64,000 nucleotides of DNA from Cornus controversa (GCA_026545225.1 CM048850.1:9329501-9393500), one strand, 5' to 3'; counted from the first letter of the stretch, positions 32,690 to 46,430 are shown. Notes: generated by a model not told the origin, from the letters alone. Made by a program: numbers and translations.

Positions 32690-35172
32690 TTAGTGATATA
32701 AATAGGTTGTATTCAACCTTTACATTATCTTCTATTTTTAGATTGAATTGAAGTGATAGTTAATTTATCTCAAAAACTTATAATTCAACTGCATTTCTTT
32801 TCCAAATATTTTCTTGTTTTTCTATAATTATTCTCTCCGTTTATAATCTATTTTTTTTCTTTAACTAGACTATTTTGATTTGGTTAGTTAGTAAAGTATC
32901 AAAAAAAAAAAAAAAAAAACTAGACTAATATTATTTATAGTAATATATTTAAAATTAAAAAATAAATATTTCCTTTAAAATTTCTGTCTCAAACCTCCAT
33001 ATGTATCGTATCTCGATGACATCTCTTGAGAACTTCTACCCAATTTAGTGGTACACACCTAAAATGTCAGGTCGCTACAGTCGAGTGCCATGTGATACAT
33101 TCAGTCAAAATTTATTGCAAAATTTAAGAGTACCAACATGTTGCAAGTTTTTAACTTTGATTGTGAACTTCTACCCAATTTAGTGGTACACGCCTAAAAT
33201 GAGAGATCGCTGCTGTCCAGTGTCATTTGAAACATTCAACCAAAATTTATTTCAAAATTTAAGAGTACCAACATGTTGCATGTATTTAACTTTGATTGCA
33301 AACTTCGATTGTATTTAACTTTGATTGTGAATTTCTATCCAATTTAGTGGTACACATTTTAAATGTGAGGTCGCTACTATTCAGTGTCATGTGATACAGT
33401 CAGCCAAACTTAATTGCAAAATTTAAGAGTAGCTGTTGTATGTATTGAAATTTACCTACGTTTGTTCGTAAATATATAATCACATGCTATAAGCCATGGA
33501 CCGCACCTGCTGAAAGGTTACTCTCAAATTTCCTCTGCCACCTGATAAGGGGACCATGTATCCATAGATAGCTCTTGGGTGTGCGTGAGAAGTAAAAATA
33601 AACTAAACAAATAATTTCCATAGATGGTAATGCAAATGTTGTCAACATGTTGTCACTGTGTCAAAAGTGTAATATCATTATATTATTAGAATTATATATA
33701 TCAAAAGTGTTATATATATATAATTCTAATAATATAATGATATTACACTTTTGACACAGTGACAACATATACATATATAATTTGTAACAAAAGAGGTCTA
33801 GATCAATCTTAAACAATATGGATTCCAACAATTTCTTAATTTTAGAAGTGGAATCGAAACAAAATCATACCGTTTGTACTTATTCTGTTCGATTTACTGG
33901 TTTTACAGTTTTTTATGCACCTGGAACCTCTTTAATTATGCTTCGTATGTCTGAACATAATATATTTTTTTCGTAAAATATTTTTCATGTAAAATGGTTT
34001 TATTTTTTTATTTTCTGCCATTTGGCTGAAATCTTTTAAAAGAATTTTTGAAAATCAAATCTATTGAAAATCAAACCTGGTTTTTTTACCAAGGCACTTG
34101 TGATTATCCACCCTCTCTCTTCTACCTATCCATTTGTTTAAGGCCGAAGTGCAACAAATTCCCATCTAGTTTCAAAATCGTGCACAATACCCCCCTCTCA
34201 TTTTTTTGGGTGCATTAAACACCCTCCCACTTATAATTTGGTGCAGTTTGCCCCTATTTGGCACTATATGGATTAAGAATTGATGTAAAATGACAGAAAT
34301 ACCCTCAGAAATAAAAAAATAGAAATTAAAATTAAAAAAAAAAGAAAAAAAGTGATTAATTTACCAAAAAAACTATCAAAAAAATATAATAACAACTTTA
34401 ATTTTCCGAAATACCGAAACAAATGATCAAAAAAAAAAAATTTTAATTTACAGAAAAAAAATTTACCGAGAAAAAAAATTGGTGAAATAAAGGTTTTTTT
34501 TTGGGTAAATTTTTTTGACAAATTAAAGTCATATTTTATTTTCCTTCTTTTGTATTTTTTTTAATTTTTTGATATATTAATCACTTTTTTTCTTTTTCTT
34601 TTTAATTTTTTTTATATATATAATTTTTATCTATAAGGGTATTTCTGACATTTTACATCAATTCTTACCCCAAAAAGTGCCAAATATGGGCAAAATGCAC
34701 CAAATTATAAGTTGGAGGGTGTTTAATGCACCCAAATAACGTAGAGGGGTGTATTGTGCACCATTTTGAAACTAGAGGGGGGTTTATTGCACTTTGGCCA
34801 TTGTTTAAACACAAAATTATCAACTAAATTGTTGATAATTATTTGACAAGAAAATGTCAAAAACTAATTAAGAATTATTTTATTTATTTTCAAGACATTA
34901 ATTGATGGGTAATGATAATGAGGATGATAAATGATTGGGTGAATATCTCTTATCTCGCCTCAAATTTGTTTAATTACTTATGGGACGAAACTTTTTGCAA
35001 AACTAGTTTGACCTTCCATGTCAGAAATTCAATTTAATTAAAGTTTAATAGAAATTAAGACAACCCTTTAATAAAAAGGGCTCATTTAAGTAATTAAGGT
35101 TTAATAGAAATACTATATAAATATGGTTACTTTAATTATTGCTTAATTTAATTTTTGTAATGGATTCCATTC
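32690..35172. repeat. Array A monomer 7
   Basis: 2483 bp; hairpin 33646-33768 with an extra TCAAAAGTGT inserted in its loop, foldback element 34142-34800. From here the 4.9-kb alternation is no longer seen; monomers 7-9 resemble one another. Confidence 0.9.
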
Positions 35173-37645
35173 TTAGTGATATAAATAGGTTGTATTCAAC
35201 CTTCACATTATCTTCTATTTTTAGATTGAATTGAAGTGATAGTTAATTTATCTCAAAAACTTATAATTCAACTATATTTCACTTCCAAATACTTTCTTGT
35301 TTTTCTATAATTATTCTCTCCGTTTATAATCTATTTTTTTTCTTTAACTAGACTATTTTGATTTGGTTAGTTAGTAAAGTATCTAAAAAAAAAAAAACTA
35401 GACTAATATTATTTATAGTAATATATTTAAAATTAAAAAATAAATATTTCCTTTAAAATTTCTGTCTCAAACCTCCATATGTATCGTATCTCGATGACAT
35501 CTCTGGAGAACTTCTACCCAATTTAGTGGTACACACCTAAAATGTCAGGTCGCTACAGTCCAGTGCCATGTGATACATTTAGTCAAAATTTATTGCAAAA
35601 TTTAAGAGTACCAACATGTTGCAAGTTTTTAACTTTGATTGTGAACTTCTACCCAATTTAGTGGTACACGCCTAAAATGAGAGATCGCTGCTATCCAGTG
35701 TCATTTGAAACATTCAGCCAAAATTTATTTCAAAATTTAAGAGTACCAACATGTTGCATGTATTTAACTTTGATTGCAAACTTCGATTGTATTTAACTTT
35801 GATTGTGAATTTCTATCCAATTTAGTGGTACACATTTTAAATGTCAGGTCGCTACTATTCAGTGTCATGTGATACAGTCAGCTAAACTTAATTGCAAAAT
35901 TTAAGAGTAGCTGTTGTATGTATTGAAATTTACCTACGTTTGTTCGTAAATATATAATCACATGCTATAAACCATGGACCGCACCTGCTGAAAGGTTACT
36001 CTCAAATTTCCTCTGCCACCTGATAAGGGGACCATGTATCCATAGATAGCTCTTGGGTGTGCGTGAGAAGTAAAAATAAACTAAACAAATAATTTCAATA
36101 GATGGTAATGCAAATGTTGTCAACATGTTGTCACTGTGTCAAAAGTGTAATATCATTATATTATTAGAATTATATATATATAATTCTAATAATATAATGA
36201 TATTACACTTTTGACACAGTGACAACATATACATATATAATTTGTAACAAAACAGGTCTAGATCAATCTTAAACAATATGGAATCCGAATGGATTCCAAC
36301 GATTTCTTAATTTTAGAAGTGGAATCGAAACAAAATCATACCGTTTGTACCTATTCTGTTCGATTTACTGGTTTTACAGTTTTTTATGCACCTGGAACCT
36401 CTTTAATTATGCTTCGTATGTCTGAACATAATATATTTTTTTCGTAAAATATTTTTCATGTAAAATGGTTTTATTTTTTTATTTTCTGCCATTTGGCTGA
36501 AATCTTTTAAAATAATTTTTGAAAATCAAATCTATTGAAAATCAAACCTGGTTTTTTTACCAAGGCACTTGTGATTATCCACCCTCTCTCTTCTTCCTAT
36601 CCATTTGTTTAAGGCCGAAGGGCAATAAATTCCCATCTAGTTTCAAAATCGTTCACAATACCCCCCTCTCATTTTTTTGGGTGCATTAAACACCCTCCCA
36701 CTTATAATTTGGTGCAGTTTGCCCCTATTTGGCACTATATGGATTAAGAATTGATGTAAAATGACAGAAATACCCTTAGAGATAAAAAAATAGAAATTAA
36801 AATTAAAAATAAAAAGAAAAAAGTGATTAATTTACCAAAAAAACTATCAAAAAAATAAAATAACAACTTTAATTTTCCGAAATACCGAAACAAATGATCA
36901 AAAAAAATAAAATTTTCATTTACAGAAAAAAAATTTACCGAGAAAAAAAATTGGTGAAATAAAGGTTTTTTTTGGGTAAATCTTTTTGACAAATTAAAGT
37001 TATATTTTATTTTCTTTTTTTGGTATTTTTTTTTAATTTTTGATATATTAATCACTTTTTTTCTTTTTCTTTTTAATTTTTTTTTATATATATATATTTT
37101 TGTCTATGAGGGTATTTCTGTCATTTTACATCAATTCTTAACCAAAAAAGTGCCAAATATGGGCAAACTGCACCAAATTTTAAGTTGGAGGGTGTTTAAT
37201 GCACCCAAATAAAGCAGAGGGGGGTATTGTGCACCATTTTGAAACTAGAGGGGGGTTTTTTGCACTTTGGCCATTGTTTAAACACAAAATTATCAACTAA
37301 ATTGTTGATAATTATTTGACAAGAAAATGTCAAAAAATAATTAAGAATTATTTTATTTATTTTCAAGACATTAATTGATGGGTAATGATAATGAGGATGA
37401 TAAATGATTGGGTGAATATCTCTTATCTCGCCTCAAATTTGTCTAATTACTTATTGGACGAAAGTTTTTGCAACACTTGTTTGAGCTTCCATGTCAGAAA
37501 TTCTATTTAATTAAAGTTTAATAGAAATTAAGAGTACCCTTTAATAAAAAGGGCTCAATAAAGTAATTAAGGTTTAATAGAAATACTAAATAAATATGGT
37601 TAATTTGATTATTGCTTAATTTAATTTTCGTAATGGATTCCATTC
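35173..37645. repeat. Array A monomer 8
   Basis: 2473 bp; hairpin 36125-36228 with the shortest TA core, foldback element 36613-37273. More diverged than the 4.9-kb units. Confidence 0.9.
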
Positions 37646-38950
37646 TTAGTGATATAAATAGGTTGTATTCAACCTTTACATTATCTTCTATTTTTAGATT
37701 GAATTGAAGTGATAGTTAATTTATCTCAAAAACTTATAATTCAACTATATTTCACTTCCAAATACTTTCTTGTTTTTCTATAATTATTCTCTCCGTTTAT
37801 AATCTATTTTTTTACTTTAACTAGACTATTTTGATTTGGTTAGTTAGTAAAGTATCAAAAAAAAAAAAAAACTAGACTAATATTATTTATAGTAATATAT
37901 TTAAAATTAAAAAATAAATATTTCCTTTAAAATTTCTGTCTCAAACCTCCATATGTATCGTATCTCGATGACATCTCTGGAGAACTTCTACCCAATTTAG
38001 TGGTACACACCTAAAATGTCAGGTCGCTAAAGTCCAGTGCCATGTTATACATTCAGTCAAAATTTATTGCAAAATTTAAGAGTACCAACATGTTGCAAGT
38101 TTTTAACTTTGATTGTGAACTTCTACCCAATTTAGTGGTACACGCCTAAAATGAGAGATCGCTGCTGTCCAGTGTCATTTGAAACATTCAGCAAAAATTT
38201 ATTTCAAAATTTAAGTGTAGCAACATGTTGCATGTATTTAACTTTGATTGCAAACTTCGATTGTATTTAACTTTGATTGTGAAGTTCTATCCAATTTAGT
38301 GGTACACATTCTAAATGTGAGGTCGCTACTATTCAGTGTCATGTGATACAGTCAGCTAAACTTTATTGCAAAATTTAAGAGTAGCTGTTGTATGTATTGA
38401 AATTTACCTACGTTTGTTCATAAATATATAATCGCATGCTATAAGCCATGGACCGCACCTGCTGAAAGGTCACTCTCAAATTTCCTCTGCCACCTGATAA
38501 GGGGACAATGTATCCATAGATAGCTCTTGGGTGTGTGTGAGAAGTAAAAATAATCTAAACAAATAATTTCCATAGATGGTAATGCAAATGTTGTCAACAT
38601 GTTGTCACTGTGTCAAAAGTGTAATATCATTATATGATTAGAATTATATATATATATGATATTATACTTTTGACACAGTGACAACATATACATATATAAT
38701 TTGTAACAAAACAGGTCTAGATCAATCTTAAACAATATGGAATCCGAATGGATTCCAACGATTTCTTAATTTTAGAAGTGGAATCGAAACAAAATCATAT
38801 CGTTTGTACTTAATTTGTTCGATTTACTGGTTTTACAGTTTTTTATGCACCTGGAACCTCTTTAATTATGCTTCGTATGTCTGAACATAATATATTTTTT
38901 TCGTAAAATATTTTTCATGTAAAGTGGTTTTATTTTTTTATTTTCTGCCA
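37646..38950. repeat. Array A monomer 9, truncated at the array junction
   Basis: Stops after TTTTCTGCCATTT, where the sequence switches to the end of segment S. Hairpin 38599-38687 has lost part of its right arm. No foldback element, because that part was replaced. Confidence 0.9.
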
Positions 38951-39021
38951 TTTAATTCAAAGATATATATATATATATATACAAGAAATCAGGGCTTTAG
39001 GGATAGTCAAATTCGTCACTA
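38951..39021. repeat. Remnant of segment S at the array A/B junction
   Basis: TTTAATTCAAAGATATA, a TA tract, then ACAAGAAATCAGGGC and TCGTCACTATA: the exact 3' end of segment S seen at 54421-54517, 58562-58648 and 62708-62795. Only this 71-bp end is present. Confidence 0.9.
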
Positions 39022-39930
39022 TAATTTATCTCAAAAACTTATAATTCAACTACATTTCTTTTCCAAATATTTTCTTGTCTTTCTATAATTATTCTCTCCG
39101 TTTATAATCTATTTTTTTTCTTTAACTAGACTATTTTGAATTGGTTAGTTAGTAAAGTATCAAAAAAAAAACAAAAACCAGACTAATATTATTTATAGTA
39201 ATATATTTAAAATTAAAAAATAAATATTTATCTTTAAAATTTCTGTCTCAAACCTCCATATGTATCGTACCTCGATGACATCTCTTGAGAACTTCTAGCC
39301 AATTTAGTGGTACACACCTAAAATGTCAGGTCGCTATAGTCCAGTGCCATGTGATACATTCAGTCAAAATTTATTGCAAAATTTAAGAGTACCAACATGT
39401 TGCAAGTATTTAACTTTGATTGTGAACTTCTACCCAATTTAGTGGTACACACCTAAAATGTGAGATCGCTGCTGTCTAGTGTCATTTGAAACATTCAACC
39501 AAAATTTATTTCAAAATTTAAGAGTACCAACATGTTGCATGTATTTAACTTTGATTGCAAACTTCGATTGTATTTAACTTTGATTGTGAACTTCTATCCA
39601 ATTTAGTGGTACACATTTAAAATGTTAGGTGGCTACTATTCAATGTCATGTCAAACAGTTAGCCAAAATTTATTGCAAAACTTAAGAGTAGCTGTTGTAT
39701 GTATTGAGCTTTACCTACAATCACATGCTATAAGCCATGGACCGCACCTGCTGAAAGGTCACTCTCAAATTTCTTCGGCCACCTGATAAGGGGACAATGT
39801 ATCCATAGATAGCTCTTGGGTGTGTGTGAGAAGTAAAAATAAACTAAACAAATAATTTCCATAGATGGTAATGCAAATGTTGTCAACATGTTGTCACTGT
39901 GTCAAAAGTGTAATATCATTATATTATTAG

Positions 39931-39974
<44 letters not shown>

Positions 39975-41435
39975 CTAATAATATAATGATATTACACATT
40001 TGACACAGTGACAACATATACATATATAATTTGTAACAAAAGAGGTCTAGATCAATCTTAAACAATATGGAATCCGAATGGATTCCAACGATTTCTTAAT
40101 TTTAGAAGTGCAATCGAAACAAAATCATACCGTTTGTACTTATTCTGTTCGATTTACTGGTTTTACAGTTTTTTATGCACCTGGAACCTCTTTAATTATG
40201 CTTCCTATGTCTGAACATAATATATTTTTTTCGTAAAATATTTTTCATGTAAAGTGGTTTTATTTTTTTATTTTCTGCCATTTGGCTGAAATCTTTTAAA
40301 ATAATTTTTGAAAATCAAATCTATTGAAAATCAAACCTGGCTTTTTTACCAAGGCACTTGTGATTATCTATCCTCTCTCTTCTACCTATCCATTTGTTTA
40401 AGGCCGAAGTGCATTAAATTCCCATCTAGTTTCAAAATCGTGCACAATACCCCCCTCTCATTTTTTTGGGTGCATTAAACACCCTCCCACTTATAATTTG
40501 GTGCAGTTTGCCCCTATTTGGCACTATATGGATTAAGAATTGATGTAAAATGACAGAAATACCCTCAGAGATAAAAAAATAGAAATTAAAATTAAAAAGA
40601 AAAAGAAAAAAAGTGATTAATTTACCAAAAACACTATCAAAAAAATAAAATAACAACTTTAATTTTCTGAAATACCGAAACAAATGATCAAAAAAAATAA
40701 AATTTTAATTTACAGAAAAAAAATTTACCGAGAAAAAAAATTGGTGAAATAAAGGTTTTTTTTTGGGTAAATTTTTTCGACAAATTAAAGTTATATTTTA
40801 TTTTCTTTTTTTGGTATTTTTTTTAATTTTTTGATATATTAATCACTTTTTTTCTTTTTCTTTTTAATTTTTATTTATATATATATATTTTTGTCTATGA
40901 TGGTATTTCTGTCATTTTACATCAATTCTTAACCAAAAAAGTGCCAAATATGGGCAAACTGCACCAAATTATAAGTTGGAGGGTGTTTAATGCACCCAAA
41001 TAAAGGAGAGGGGGCATTGTGCACCATTTTGAAACTAGAGGGGGGTTTATTGCACTTTGGCCATTGTTTAAACACAAAATTATCAACTAAATTGTTGATA
41101 ATTATTTGACAAGAAAATGTCAAAAAATAATTAAGAATTATTTTATTTATTTTCAAGACAATAATTGATGGGTAATGATAATGAGGATGATAAATGATTG
41201 GGTGAATATCTCTTATCTCGCCTCAAATTTGTCTAATTACTTATGGGACGAAACTTTTTGCAAAACTAGTTTGACCTTCCATGTCAGAAATTCAATTTAA
41301 TTAAAGTTTAATAGAAATTAAGACTACCCTTTAATAAAAAGGGCTCATTTAAGTAATTAAGGTTTAATAGAAATACTATATAAATATGGTTAATTTGATT
41401 ATTGCTTAATTTAATTTTCGTAATGGATTCCATTC
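39022..41435. repeat. Array B monomer body 1
   Basis: Monomer lacking its first 90 or so bases (starts TAATTTATCTCAAAAAC). Hairpin 39888-40017, foldback element 40402-41063. Same structure as 54518-56904, 58649-61050 and 62796-64000. Confidence 0.9.
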
Positions 41436-42068
41436 TTAGTGATATAAATAGGTTGTATTCAACCTTTACATTATCTTCTATTTTTAGATTGAATTGAAGT
41501 GATAGTTAATTTATCTCAAAAACTTATAATTCAACTATATTTCACTTCCAAATACTTTCTTGTTTTTCTACAATTATTCTCTCAGTTTGTAATCTATTTT
41601 TTTTTCTTTATCTAGACTATTTTGAATTGGTTAGTTAGTTAAGTATCTAAAAAAAAAAATAAACCCAACTAATATTACTTATAGAAATATATTTAAAAAT
41701 AAAAAATAAGTATTTCCTTAAAAAATTTTGTCTCAGACCTCCATATGTATCGTACCTCGATGACACCTCTTGAGAACTTCTACCCAATTTAGTGGTATAC
41801 ACCTAAAATGTCAGGTCGCTACAGTCCAGTGTCATGTGATACAATCAGCCAAAATTTATTGCAAAATTTAAGAGTGTCAACATATTGCAAGTATTTAACT
41901 TTGATTGTGAACTTCTACCGAATTTAGTGGTACACACCTAAAATGTTAGGTCGCTGCTGTCCAGTGTCATGTGATACATTGAGCCAAAATTTATTGCAAA
42001 ATTTAAGAGTACCAGCATGTGTATTTAACTTTACGTACGTTTGTCGGTAAATATACAATCACATCACA
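41436..42068. repeat. Array B truncated monomer 1, split by the LARD
   Basis: Short monomer containing the landmark and two subrepeats, then CACATCACATGCTATAAGCC. Ends at the target duplication TCACA (42064-42068); resumes at 53389. Confidence 0.9.
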
Positions 42069-44578
42069 TGTAAGGACCGGGATTATTTTGACTGGTTCCG
42101 GGCGATTTTGGACCGGACCGGTTTTTTTTCGAATAAATTAAATTCGGAAAGACGTTATATATATATACATATGGAATTATATATATATAGAGAGATGGAG
42201 AAGATTTTTTACGTGGAATTATAGTAAGGCCTGAGGACGCGGGTATATATATATATGAGTATATATATATATGTGGGATATATTTATATTAAATTATAAA
42301 TATATCTATTAAGTACATGCATTATTATATATACACATAAAAGTGTGTATATGTGTGGGCATATATATGTATAACTGTATGGGTTTTATTTTATACAGTG
42401 TACTGTAGCGTATATATATATATATATATATATATGTGTATATTTTATGCATTATACATATGTGGCTGTGAGTGGCTGAAGGGGACATGTGATACCAATT
42501 AAGTTGGATTCAAAAAAAATAAAATAAAATGAAAAGAGAGACCACATGGGTCGGCTGGAAAGAAAGAAAAGAGAAAGAAAAGAAAAGAAGAAAGAAAGAA
42601 AAGAAAAAGAAAAGAAAAGAAGAAAAGAAAAAGAAAAAGAAAAGGAGAAGAAAGAGAATCGGGGAGAGAGAAAGAGAACCCGAGAGGGAGAGAAATCGAG
42701 GAGAGAGAGAGCTCGGGGGAGACCGAGAGACGCCGAGGGAGGAGATGGAGCTTCAGTGCTCCAGCGGCTGCTCCGACGTGGGCCTCTCGACGGCCAGCCA
42801 CGGGTGGTGGCAGCGACTGAAGGCGGTGGTGGCCAGCCGCGACTGGGGGTTTTGCGGCTGGGGTTGCGGGTCGGGTTCGCTGGCGGTGGGCCGGTGACGG
42901 CAGCTGATGGTGGCTGTGATGGTGGTTTCGGCGGTGGTGCGAGCTACTTGGTTCGCAGCTTCGGCTGGTGCTCGGGCCGTGCTGGATCTGTCTCGGTGAG
43001 CTCCGGCGGCGAACAGCGGTAGTGGTCGGCGGTTCGGTTGGAGGCAGTGGGGGTTCTCGGCTGTTGCAGCTGGGTTCGGCTGAGGTCCTTCTTGGGCTTG
43101 GCTCGAGCCGGCTGATGGGTTGTTCTAGGGGGATTTTCCTTGGTTATTTTCGGTGAGGTTTAGGTGTTCACGGGTTCGGGATAGCAGCAGTAGTGGCTGC
43201 CACGGTTGGGTTGTGTTTGGATGGGTCTGTGATGGAGGCTCGGTTGATAGTGGAGTTTTCTTCTCGGGTTGTCCATGGTTACAGAGCACATATTGGTGCT
43301 GGAGGGGCTGTTTGGCTGGGCTCAAAGTGGAGACAGTTTTGGTTGTAACAAGTTGAAGAGGAGAATGGGTTTAGTTTGGGCAATGGTTGGCTGTGGATTT
43401 GGTCCTTGTAGTTGTTGGTTCCGACGGAGTTTCGGAATTGGGTTTTTAGTTGTGGCTGGCGATGAGTTCAGTTTGGGGGCTAGGGGCTGTTTGGTTCATC
43501 GTTGATCACGGTATGGTCGGACGTGGTGACAACCGTGGCTGTGGATCTTGTTTGGCTCGACTGATGGTGTTCGATCTTGTGGCCTTGGGTGAAGGCCGTT
43601 TTGGCCATGGTAGCGGTTTGATTTGGTTTCTAGTGGTTTCGGCTTAGCAGTGAGTTATGTGTGGGTTGCATATGGGGTTCGTTGGCAACTCGAGTTGTGG
43701 GTTGTTTTGGGTAACCGAATGAGAGGGATTCACAGCTGGTTATGATTTGGCTGGACTTTGCTCACGGTGGCAGCCATGGTGGGACTACCATGGAAGGATT
43801 GAGTTGGGTCGGTTACATGGGCTTTGACAAGGGACTGGACCGGGCTTGGTAGGGACCGCTTTGCAAGCGCGGACTTGGCGAAAGCTGGACCTAAGGCAAG
43901 TTGATTCTTGCCTCTATCTCGTACATATCTTTTACGTACGTTGAGTAATTTACATATGTCTTAATTTAATCATATGTGGTATGTGTATATACATATATAT
44001 GTAGGCGCTGATATATATATGTGTATAGGGAATGTGGTACATACATGGGATGTGAGAGGATATACATATGCGTGGGTGTATATATATGTATGTGCGGGTT
44101 TGGGAAGCGATAACATGTTAGATTAATCGCCTGATTGCATTGTGATATGCATGTATGTATAGATTAAAGTCTATGTAAAGCATGCTAAATAATACCTGTT
44201 TAGCTCTGTGTTGTCTTGTATGCATATGTGGTTCTTATGCATGGTGTTCAGGAAGTATATATATGTATGTGATTATATATATGTATGGTTGCAGTGGTAG
44301 AAATGCATGCTAAGTTGAATTTAACTTTTGGCGAGTATTTGAAAAGCATGAAATGTGCTAAGTGCTTTATATGTTCTTGATACATATGTGGGTGACGTAA
44401 TATATATGTGTGTATATATATTGTGATTGGAATGCATGTTAGCTACTCGTAGTGAATACATGCATTGAATGAGAGCATGACTGTACTTATGCTAGTGTAC
44501 GTGCATATAGGACTTATATGCAAGATTGGACATATATGTGTTTATATGTGGGAATGTGAATGTGAGATGCGTGCGAGC

Positions 44579-44619
<41 letters not shown>

Positions 44620-46427
44620 AATGTATGCATTGGTCCTAGCATGATAAAAATGTGCTAAGTTGAAGTTGTTGCATATATGAGGTGTTATGCAAGTTTGTGA
44701 ACATGTATGTGCTATATGTGTTGGAATGTGATGAAAAGCATGCCAAATGCTTCTTTTTAGTATTCATAGGCATGGGCTGACGCATGAAAATATCATGTTA
44801 TGTATATATGCATTCATATTGCATATATAGGAAGGAAATGACACATACGTGGTTATATGTGGGTCTATGTAGAGGGAAATGCATGCTATGTACTTATATA
44901 CTAGCTGGTGCATTGGGATAGCATAAAATAGAATGCTTAGTTATGTATACATCCATATTGCATATATGGGAGGTTGCGGGAAAATTAACGCAAAAAGAGG
45001 TGCACGGGACTTCGGAGTGGTCCAACTTTGTCACGAGAAGTGGTATAACTATCCACTGGGTATGGCCCTCGGAGTGGACCCGCCATACGAAGGCTTTATG
45101 CCTAGAATCGAAGTGTGTCCAACGTTTGTGAGATTCAGAGATTCCCCCTCACAATTAGGCAAACCAATATATTGCCATCGGAGTATGTCCAATAAGTATG
45201 GCCCTCGGAGTGGACCCGCCATGCTCAGGCCTAAAGCCTGGAATTCGGAGTATGTCCAATGAATGTGAGCCTCGGAGCTGTCCCCTCACATAACGGCAAT
45301 CCTATACATTGCCAGAGTAGGATGACCTTTCGGAGTGGTCCAGGTCATAGGTTGGTTATCGGAGTTGTCCTAGGTCACATGATCCTCGGAGCGGGCCAAT
45401 CATGTGGGGTATCGGATGAGGACCGAGAGTGAGAGTATGTGCAAGCTTTGATGCTTGTCTTATGTATCGAATTATGACCGTGGGGGGTAAAAAATACCTT
45501 TATGCTCATGTGTTTATCTGTTAAGCATGTTTTCCTGTTTAAATGCATCTTTATTGCATTTGTGATGTGCTACTTGACGAGTAGGAGATGTGGTAGTTAA
45601 TTTACATCGTTTATGTAAACGTTTTGACATATATGTTCTATATACATATTGGTGCGGAATGTGTACTGCTTTCAAGCATGTTGAAAATGATTTCTAAAAT
45701 CATGTATAGTAGATTTTGTATGTTTATATGTGCTAGAGTAGCCATATACATCGTTGGTTCATGCTAGGTAGAGCATGGTCTTAAATATTGTGATATATTT
45801 AAGTGCATGTATATTTTTGAGAATATGTGAGGATCGACCTGATGCAACGGTGATAGTATGGTTCTACATACCTTGTTGGGCCTTTGAGCTCACCCCCTCC
45901 CAGGTTTTGCAGGTGTTGCTGGTTTTGGAGTCAGTTGGGGAAACTGATAGCACCAGTTACAGAGGTAGTAATTAGATTCCTTAGAATCTAATTTATGTCC
46001 AGGATATTGGATAGATAGATGTATTACATTTGGATTAAATGTATGGAGAGATGTATATTGATTCAGTTCCTTCAGTTGTATTTTATTCATGTGATGTATG
46101 TATTTAATACGGATATTCAAGGACTGAGGCATGTATATTCATGATTGCATTATGCATGTTGTAGAAATATTGGGGGGACACGGGCCCAGAAGTGTCCATT
46201 TTTATTGTTTAGATATAAATGCTGGGGGGACACGTGCCCAGAAGTGTCCATTTGAATTGAAAGCAGGTATAACATGCCAGGAGCTGATTATTTAGAATGG
46301 GTCATGCCCAATTTTCGTAAAAATAATAAGAAATTGAGATTGTATGATCAGATGGGGGTTATGTCGTGAGGGTGATCTCACGGGGTTCACACCTCAGTTT
46401 TTGGGCCTCGGGAATCGAGGCGTGACA
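42069..46427 (+). repeat. 5' LTR of the LARD
   Basis: In order: AT-rich start with a (TA)n tract at 42411-42435 (possible TATA region), a GA-rich stretch 42530-42720, a GC/CpG-rich island to about 43900, a long TA/TG-rich part with (TA)n at 44582-44618, the stem-loop array 45060-45407, and near the end a 52-bp tandem duplication (46171 and 46223), each copy holding the hairpin GGACAC...GTGTCC. ORFs over the GA-rich and GC-rich parts are low-complexity and differ between the two LTRs, so I do not call them genes. Confidence 0.93.
45060..45407 (+). repeat. Array of stem-loops with a constant 15-nt loop (5' LTR)
   Basis: At least seven stem-loops with 15-nt loops of consensus CCTCGGAGTGGNCCC and unrelated but self-complementary stems. 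45060-45088 GTATGGC/GCCATAC; 45126-45154 TTGTGAG/CTCACAA; 45170-45194 TATTG/CAATA; 45198-45222 ATGGC/GCCAT; 45263-45291 ATGTGAG/CTCACAT; 45322-45348 ATGACC/GGTCAT; 45376-45406 CACATGAT/ATCATGTG. Small plain hairpins lie between them (AGGC/GCCT at 45091-45103, CAGGC/GCCTG at 45226-45240, GGCAAT/ATTGCC at 45295-45313). Units near 45010 and 45360 keep the loop words but have weak stems. Function unknown. Confidence 0.8.
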
Positions 46428-46430
46428 GAA

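Noticed and set aside
42529-43022. Lys/Arg/Glu-rich plus-strand ORFs in the LARD LTRs
   Set aside because: They are translations of the GAAA/GAGA simple-sequence tract; two frames are open at once and no known domain is seen.
44933-45262. 109-codon ORF identical in both LARD LTRs (also 51895-52224)
   Set aside because: It overlaps the stem-loop array. Its identity in both LTRs reflects recent insertion, and paired stems explain the sequence better than coding.
45060-45407. Resemblance of the regularly spaced constant words to a CRISPR array
   Set aside because: The constant element is the loop, the variable parts pair with each other, spacing is irregular and the context is a eukaryotic LTR.
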